Below are positions 60,417-64,000 of a stretch of DNA of 64,000 nucleotides, piece after piece; position 1 is the stretch's first letter; each line of letters begins with the position of its first letter. Made by a program: the position numbers and the translations under genes. The notes beneath the pieces were generated by a model. It made no database searches. It worked only from the letters and a program-made list of their open reading frames with translations, and had not been told where the DNA came from. The DNA lies in contig JBFWOQ010000009.1 in assembly GCA_050250395.1 (NCBI GenBank), positions 21,291-85,290 of the forward strand. The letters are read 5' to 3'. The stretch is from JAGPUQ01 sp050250395. GTDB lineage: Bacteria; Pseudomonadota; Gammaproteobacteria; Pseudomonadales; Porticoccaceae.

Positions 60417-61622
60417 ATGAAGCGCCCGCTGCGCCAATACGCCCTGGTCACCGGCAGCTACTGGGCGTTCACGCTCACCGACGGCGCGCTGCGCATGCTG
60501 GTGGTGCTGTACTTCCATCAGCTCGGTTACGCGCCGCTGGAGGTGGCGCTGCTGTTTCTGTTCTACGAATTCTTCGGCGTGGTGACCAACCTGGGCGGTG
60601 GCCTGCTGGCGGCGCGACTGGGGCTGAACGCCACCATGCAGATCGGCCTCGGACTCCAGATCGTCGCGCTCGCCATGCTGCTGATCGATCCCGCGTACCT
60701 CGGCGTGCTGTATGTGATGGCGGCACAGGCACTGTCCGGGATCGCCAAGGATCTCAACAAGATGGCCGCCAAGAGCAGCATCAAGCTGCTGGTGCCGGCG
60801 GGCCGCGAGGGCCGTCTGTATACCTGGGTGGCCTTGCTCACCGGCTCCAAGAACGCCCTCAAGGGGGTGGGATTCTTTCTCGGCGCCGCATTGCTGGCGG
60901 CGCTGGGTTTTCGCGGTGCGGTCGCCGCGATGGCCGTGGGCCTGGCTGCGGTGTTTGCGGCGGGGCTTTTCCTGCTCGACAACCGGCTGGGCAAAACCAG
61001 CTTCAAGCCGAAATTTCGCGATCTGCTGTCCGGCAGCGGTCCGGTGAACCGGCTGTCCGGGGCGCGGTTTTTCCTGTTCGGCGCGCGGGATATCTGGTTC
61101 GTGGTGGCGCTGCCGGTGTTCCTGCAAGCGGAACTGGGCTGGAGCTTCATGGCCGTGGGCGGCTTCCTCGCCTGCTGGATCCTCGGCTATGGCGCGGTGC
61201 AGGCGCTGGCGCCGCGGGTTACCGGCAAACGCGTTCCGGACGGTCGCAGCGCGCTGGTCGCGGCGCTCGCGCTCGCGGCACTGCCCGCCGTCATCGCGGT
61301 CGGGCTCGGGCACCTGAACCCGGCCTGGGTGCTGGTCGTGGGCCTGCTCGCCTTCGGCATCCTGTTCGCACTCAATTCGGCGATCCACTCCTACCTGATC
61401 GTCAGCTATGCCCGCGCCGATGGCGTCTCCCTGGATGTCGGGTTCTACTACATGGCCAACGCGGGCGGCCGCCTGCTCGGCACGGTGCTGTCGGGCTGGG
61501 TCTATCAGGCCGCCGGGCTCGCCGCCTGCCTGTGCGTCTCGAGCGCTCTGGTGGTCGCGGCCGGCGCGCTGTCGGTCGGGCTGCCCCGGCGCGGCGCAGA
61601 GGTACGCGCCAACGCGCCATGA
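60417..61622 (+). CDS. arsJ: organoarsenical efflux MFS transporter ArsJ
   Basis: A 401-residue MFS protein with 12 predicted helices. It starts KRPLRQYALVTGSYWAFTLT, the ArsJ signature, followed by GALRMLVVLYFHQLGYAPLE and FLFYEFFGVVTNLGGG. It exports the unstable 1-arseno-3-phosphoglycerate made by the preceding GAPDH, which then breaks down outside to arsenate. No arsB, arsC or acr3 gene is in the window. Confidence 0.94.
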   Translation: MKRPLRQYALVTGSYWAFTLTDGALRMLVVLYFHQLGYAPLEVALLFLFYEFFGVVTNLGGGLLAARLGLNATMQIGLGLQIVALAMLLIDPAYLGVLYVMAAQALSGIAKDLNKMAAKSSIKLLVPAGREGRLYTWVALLTGSKNALKGVGFFLGAALLAALGFRGAVAAMAVGLAAVFAAGLFLLDNRLGKTSFKPKFRDLLSGSGPVNRLSGARFFLFGARDIWFVVALPVFLQAELGWSFMAVGGFLACWILGYGAVQALAPRVTGKRVPDGRSALVAALALAALPAVIAVGLGHLNPAWVLVVGLLAFGILFALNSAIHSYLIVSYARADGVSLDVGFYYMANAGGRLLGTVLSGWVYQAAGLAACLCVSSALVVAAGALSVGLPRRGAEVRANAP

Positions 61623-61701
61623 TCATGGTCCCGCGCCCGCCTGTCTGGCGGCCAGTTTGCTATGCTGCCGCCCCCAATTGAGCCACTGCCCAGAGGCCAC
61701 G

Positions 61702-61938
61702 ATGTCGATCGAGAACCACAGCCTGAGCCACGAATTCCCCGTCCTCAAGGAAAGGATTCACGCCCTCAAAAGCAGCGATCGTCACTTCGCCCGCCGCTTC
61801 GACGAATACAACGATCTGGACCGGGAAGTGCGCCGTCTCGAAGATGAAGGCAGCCCCAGGGCCGACGAGACCATGGAAGACCTGAAGAAAAAGCGGCTCG
61901 CGCTGAAGGACGAACTCTACAAAATGCTGACGGCCTGA
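61702..61938 (+). CDS. YdcH/DUF465 family protein
   Basis: A 78-residue helical-hairpin protein. LSHEFPVLKERIHALKSSDRHF, FDEYNDLDREVRRLE and KKKRLALKDELYKML are the DUF465 coiled-coil blocks. Function is unknown in the family. It lies 80 bases after arsJ with its own context (CCACGATG), so it may be transcribed separately. Confidence 0.88.
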   Translation: MSIENHSLSHEFPVLKERIHALKSSDRHFARRFDEYNDLDREVRRLEDEGSPRADETMEDLKKKRLALKDELYKMLTA

Positions 61939-61956
61939 TAACCGGCTGATCACTTG

Positions 61957-61980
61957 CAGCTTGTTGAAAAACTGCTGCGG
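61957..61980. repeat. solo end of the inverted-repeat element
   Basis: CAGCTTGTTGAAAAACTGCT continues as GCGG and matches, inverted, the right end of the element at 20561-20709. No second end follows before the carboxylase gene, so this is a fragment. Confidence 0.7.
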
Positions 61981-62030
61981 GACTATCTGCGTCGGTGCGC
62001 GGTGCCTCAGAGTCGGGGGGCGCCTGGACC

Positions 62031-62157
62031 CCCGCCTGCGCGGGGGTGACGGGGACCCAACCACCGTCGCTCCCGTGAAAACCGGGACCCAACCACCGTC
62101 ACTCCCGTGAAAACGGGGATCCAACCACTGTCATTCCCGTGAAAACGGGAATCCAGA
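62031..62157. repeat. three 32-bp tandem units beside REP-like hairpins
   Basis: A CCCCCGC/GCGGGGG hairpin (about 62028-62050) is followed by three 32-base units at 62052, 62084 and 62116 (each GGGACCCAACCACCGTCACT-like, then CCCGTGAAAAC) and a partial fourth. The 406-base gap 61939-62344 holds these repeats and no gene. Confidence 0.85.
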
Positions 62158-62344
62158 TGCCGCGATATCTCCGGCACCGAAGGCCCTGCCCCCTACTTCG
62201 GCCTCCCCACCGGAACTTCCTCACCATCTTCTGACCACAGCTTCCTGACCATAGGGCGTCCCGACCTCGCACCCCCGCCCCGATTTTGCTAGATTCCCGG
62301 GCCGGCGCCGGCAGCGGCGCCCATTCCCTGACCCCGAGCATCCG

Positions 62345-63949
62345 ATGAGCCAGATCCAGTCCCGCGTCAATCCGCGCGCGGCGTCCTTCGCCGCCAACAC
62401 CGAGCACTACCAGGGCCTGCTCGACACCCTGCGCGGACGCCTGCGGGAAGCCGCCACCGGCATTCGCGAGGCGCACATCGCGCGCCATCGCGCCCGCGAC
62501 AAGCTGCTGGCGCGGGAGCGCATCGACCGCCTGATCGATCCCCACACGCCCTTTCTCGAGCTCTCGCCGCTCGCGGCCTGGGGCCTGTACGGCAACGAGG
62601 TGCCGGCAGCGGGCATCGTCACCGGGGTGGGTCAGGTGTGCGGCGTGCACTGCATGATCATCGCCAACGACGCCACCGTGAAGGGCGGCTCGTTCTTTCA
62701 CGAGACGGTGAAAAAGCATGTGCGCGCCCAGGAGATCGCCGAGCAGAACCGGCTGCCCTGCATCTATCTGGTGGATTGCGGCGGCGCCTACCTACCGGAG
62801 CAGGACCGGGTGTTCCCCGACAAGGAGCACTTCGGCAACACCTTTTACCGCCAGTGCCGGATGTCGCAGCAGGGCCTGCCCCAGCTTGCCGCGGTATTCG
62901 GCGGCTGCACCGCCGGCGGCGCCTACATCCCGGCGCTGGCCGATGAAGTCATCATGGTGCGCGGCAATGCGCGCATCCATCTGGGCGGGCCTTCCATCGT
63001 GAAGGTGGCGATCAACGAGGTGGTGGACGGCGAGACCCTGGGCGGCGCCGAGATGCACAGCCGGGTATCCGGGGTGAACGACTATCTGGTGGACGACGAG
63101 CCGGCGGCGCTGGCGCGGTTGCGGGAGATCGTCGCCAAGCTCAACTGGCCGCGGCGCTGCCACGCCGACATCCGCCCGGTGCGCGCACCCGCTTACAGCC
63201 CCGACGAGATTTCCGGCGTCATCAGCGCGGACCCGAAAGTGCCCTACGACGTGCGCGAGATCATCGCGCGGATGGTGGATGGCAGTGATTTCCAGGAGTT
63301 CAAGCCGCTCTACGGCGATACCCTGGTGTGCGGCACTGCGCATTTGCACGGCTACCCGGTGGGGATTCTGGGCAACAACGGCGCTCTGTTCTCGGAGTCT
63401 TCGCTCAAGGGCGCGCACTTCATCGAACTGTGCAACCAGCGCCAGACGCCGCTGCTGTTTCTGCACAACATCACCGGCTTCATGGTGGGCACCGAGGCCG
63501 AGCGCGGCGGCATCGCCAAGCACAGCGCCAAGATGGTCTACGCCCAGGCCAACTCCCGCGTGCCGAAATTTTCGGTGATCGTCGGCGGCTCCTACGGCGC
63601 CGGCAACTACGGCATGGCCGGGCGCGGCTTCGCGCCGCACTTCCTGTTCGCCTGGCCCGGCGCGCGCTGTGCCACCATGAGCGCCGACATCGCGAGCAAC
63701 GTGATGCAGGAGCTGCGCCGCGCCAGCATCAAGCACGACGACGCCGGACTGGCCGCGGACCTGCGCCGCATCGACGCCGAGGTGCGCACCCAGTACGGCG
63801 AGCAGTCCGACCCCTATTACGCCACCGCGCGGCTGTGGGACGACGGCATCATCGAGCCGGCCCAGACCCGCGACGTGCTCGGCCTGTGCCTGGCGCTGGC
63901 CGCGCTGCAACCACCCATGACCGGCCCCGCGCCGGTCTATCGCATGTAA
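62345..63949 (+). CDS. acyl-CoA carboxylase carboxyltransferase subunit (methylcrotonyl-CoA carboxylase beta-like)
   Basis: A 534-residue carboxyltransferase. ANDATVKGGSFFHETVKKHV and VDCGGAYLPEQDRVFPD are the N-terminal blocks and ITGFMVGTEAERGGIAKHSAKM with GGSYGAGNYGMAGR the C-terminal carboxybiotin blocks. The length and motifs fit MccB/AtuC/LiuB-type enzymes that carboxylate 3-methylcrotonyl- or geranyl-CoA. The biotin carboxylase starts 17 bases later. It could serve leucine or isoprenoid breakdown; substrate choice is inferred. Confidence 0.92.
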   Translation: MSQIQSRVNPRAASFAANTEHYQGLLDTLRGRLREAATGIREAHIARHRARDKLLARERIDRLIDPHTPFLELSPLAAWGLYGNEVPAAGIVTGVGQVCGVHCMIIANDATVKGGSFFHETVKKHVRAQEIAEQNRLPCIYLVDCGGAYLPEQDRVFPDKEHFGNTFYRQCRMSQQGLPQLAAVFGGCTAGGAYIPALADEVIMVRGNARIHLGGPSIVKVAINEVVDGETLGGAEMHSRVSGVNDYLVDDEPAALARLREIVAKLNWPRRCHADIRPVRAPAYSPDEISGVISADPKVPYDVREIIARMVDGSDFQEFKPLYGDTLVCGTAHLHGYPVGILGNNGALFSESSLKGAHFIELCNQRQTPLLFLHNITGFMVGTEAERGGIAKHSAKMVYAQANSRVPKFSVIVGGSYGAGNYGMAGRGFAPHFLFAWPGARCATMSADIASNVMQELRRASIKHDDAGLAADLRRIDAEVRTQYGEQSDPYYATARLWDDGIIEPAQTRDVLGLCLALAALQPPMTGPAPVYRM

Positions 63950-63966
63950 CGGCGGGGACCACTGCC

Positions 63967-64000
63967 ATGTTCGAGTCCCTGCTGATCGCCAACCGCGGCG
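63967..64000 (+). CDS. biotin carboxylase subunit of the acyl-CoA carboxylase (partial, N-terminus)
   Basis: Only MFESLLIANRG is visible before the window ends. LLIANRGE is the invariant start of biotin carboxylase domains, and its position directly after the carboxyltransferase gene fits an alpha subunit carrying biotin. Nothing more can be said. Confidence 0.8.
   Translation, partial: MFESLLIANRG

Overview
This is a GC-rich bacterial chromosome segment with strongly GC-biased third codon positions. A complete System I cytochrome c maturation operon, an FNR-type regulator with a CobB-like sirtuin, NDP-sugar loci and many REP palindromes point to a gammaproteobacterium, probably an environmental aerobe that degrades organic compounds. 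The assignment to order is open (Chromatiales, Nevskiales and Immundisolibacter-like lineages would all fit) and is inference only. I saw no tRNA or rRNA genes and no CRISPR array.

Layout. 1-6.6 kb: the tail of an FMN-dependent hydroxy-acid dehydrogenase, then a minus-strand catabolic operon of four tandem 387-residue acyl-CoA dehydrogenases, a hydroxylaminobenzene-mutase/styrene-oxide-isomerase-like membrane protein, a small membrane protein and a dienelactone-hydrolase-family enzyme. 6.7-14.6 kb: a VIT1/CCC1-type metal transporter and ccmABCDEFGHI. 14.7-20.5 kb: a small helical protein, a DUF2064 transferase, then a stress and redox group (CobB-type sirtuin, periplasmic MsrA, tandem universal stress protein, a HemN-like protein without radical-SAM cysteines, FNR).

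20.7-48.3 kb and 52.7-54.5 kb: a large surface-polysaccharide locus, all minus strand apart from inserted modules. It can make dTDP-L-rhamnose (rmlBACD), GDP-L-fucose (gmd, fcl) and a CDP-4-keto-6-deoxyglucose-derived branched sugar (rfbF, rfbG, a C-methyltransferase, a 3,5-epimerase-like protein), and probably an N-acetylated amino sugar (aminotransferase plus GNAT). It also carries seven glycosyltransferases, FkbM and other methyltransferases, a cephalosporin-hydroxylase-family protein and a Wzx flippase. No Wzy polymerase, chain-length regulator or initiating transferase is in the window. Its middle (about 36.1-45.1 kb) looks lower in GC and is bordered by a decayed gmd and a decayed aminotransferase, which suggests cassette replacement.

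The locus is interrupted by mobile or selfish modules: a REP-associated tyrosine transposase (RAYT) between REP pairs, VapBC and a RelE-like pair at 33.5-35.2 kb, and at 48.5-52.6 kb a dense array of four MNT nucleotidyltransferase genes with two intact and two decayed HEPN partners plus a PemK-like pair. This last array splits the CDP-sugar genes.

54.8-58.0 kb: oxidative pentose phosphate genes (gnd, zwf, pgl). 58.2-61.6 kb: arsR, a roughly 740-bp palindrome array with four 121-bp tandem units, then the gapdh-arsJ arsenate-detoxification pair. 61.7-64 kb: a YdcH/DUF465 protein, a short repeat field, and the start of an acyl-CoA (methylcrotonyl-CoA-like) carboxylase operon cut by the window end.
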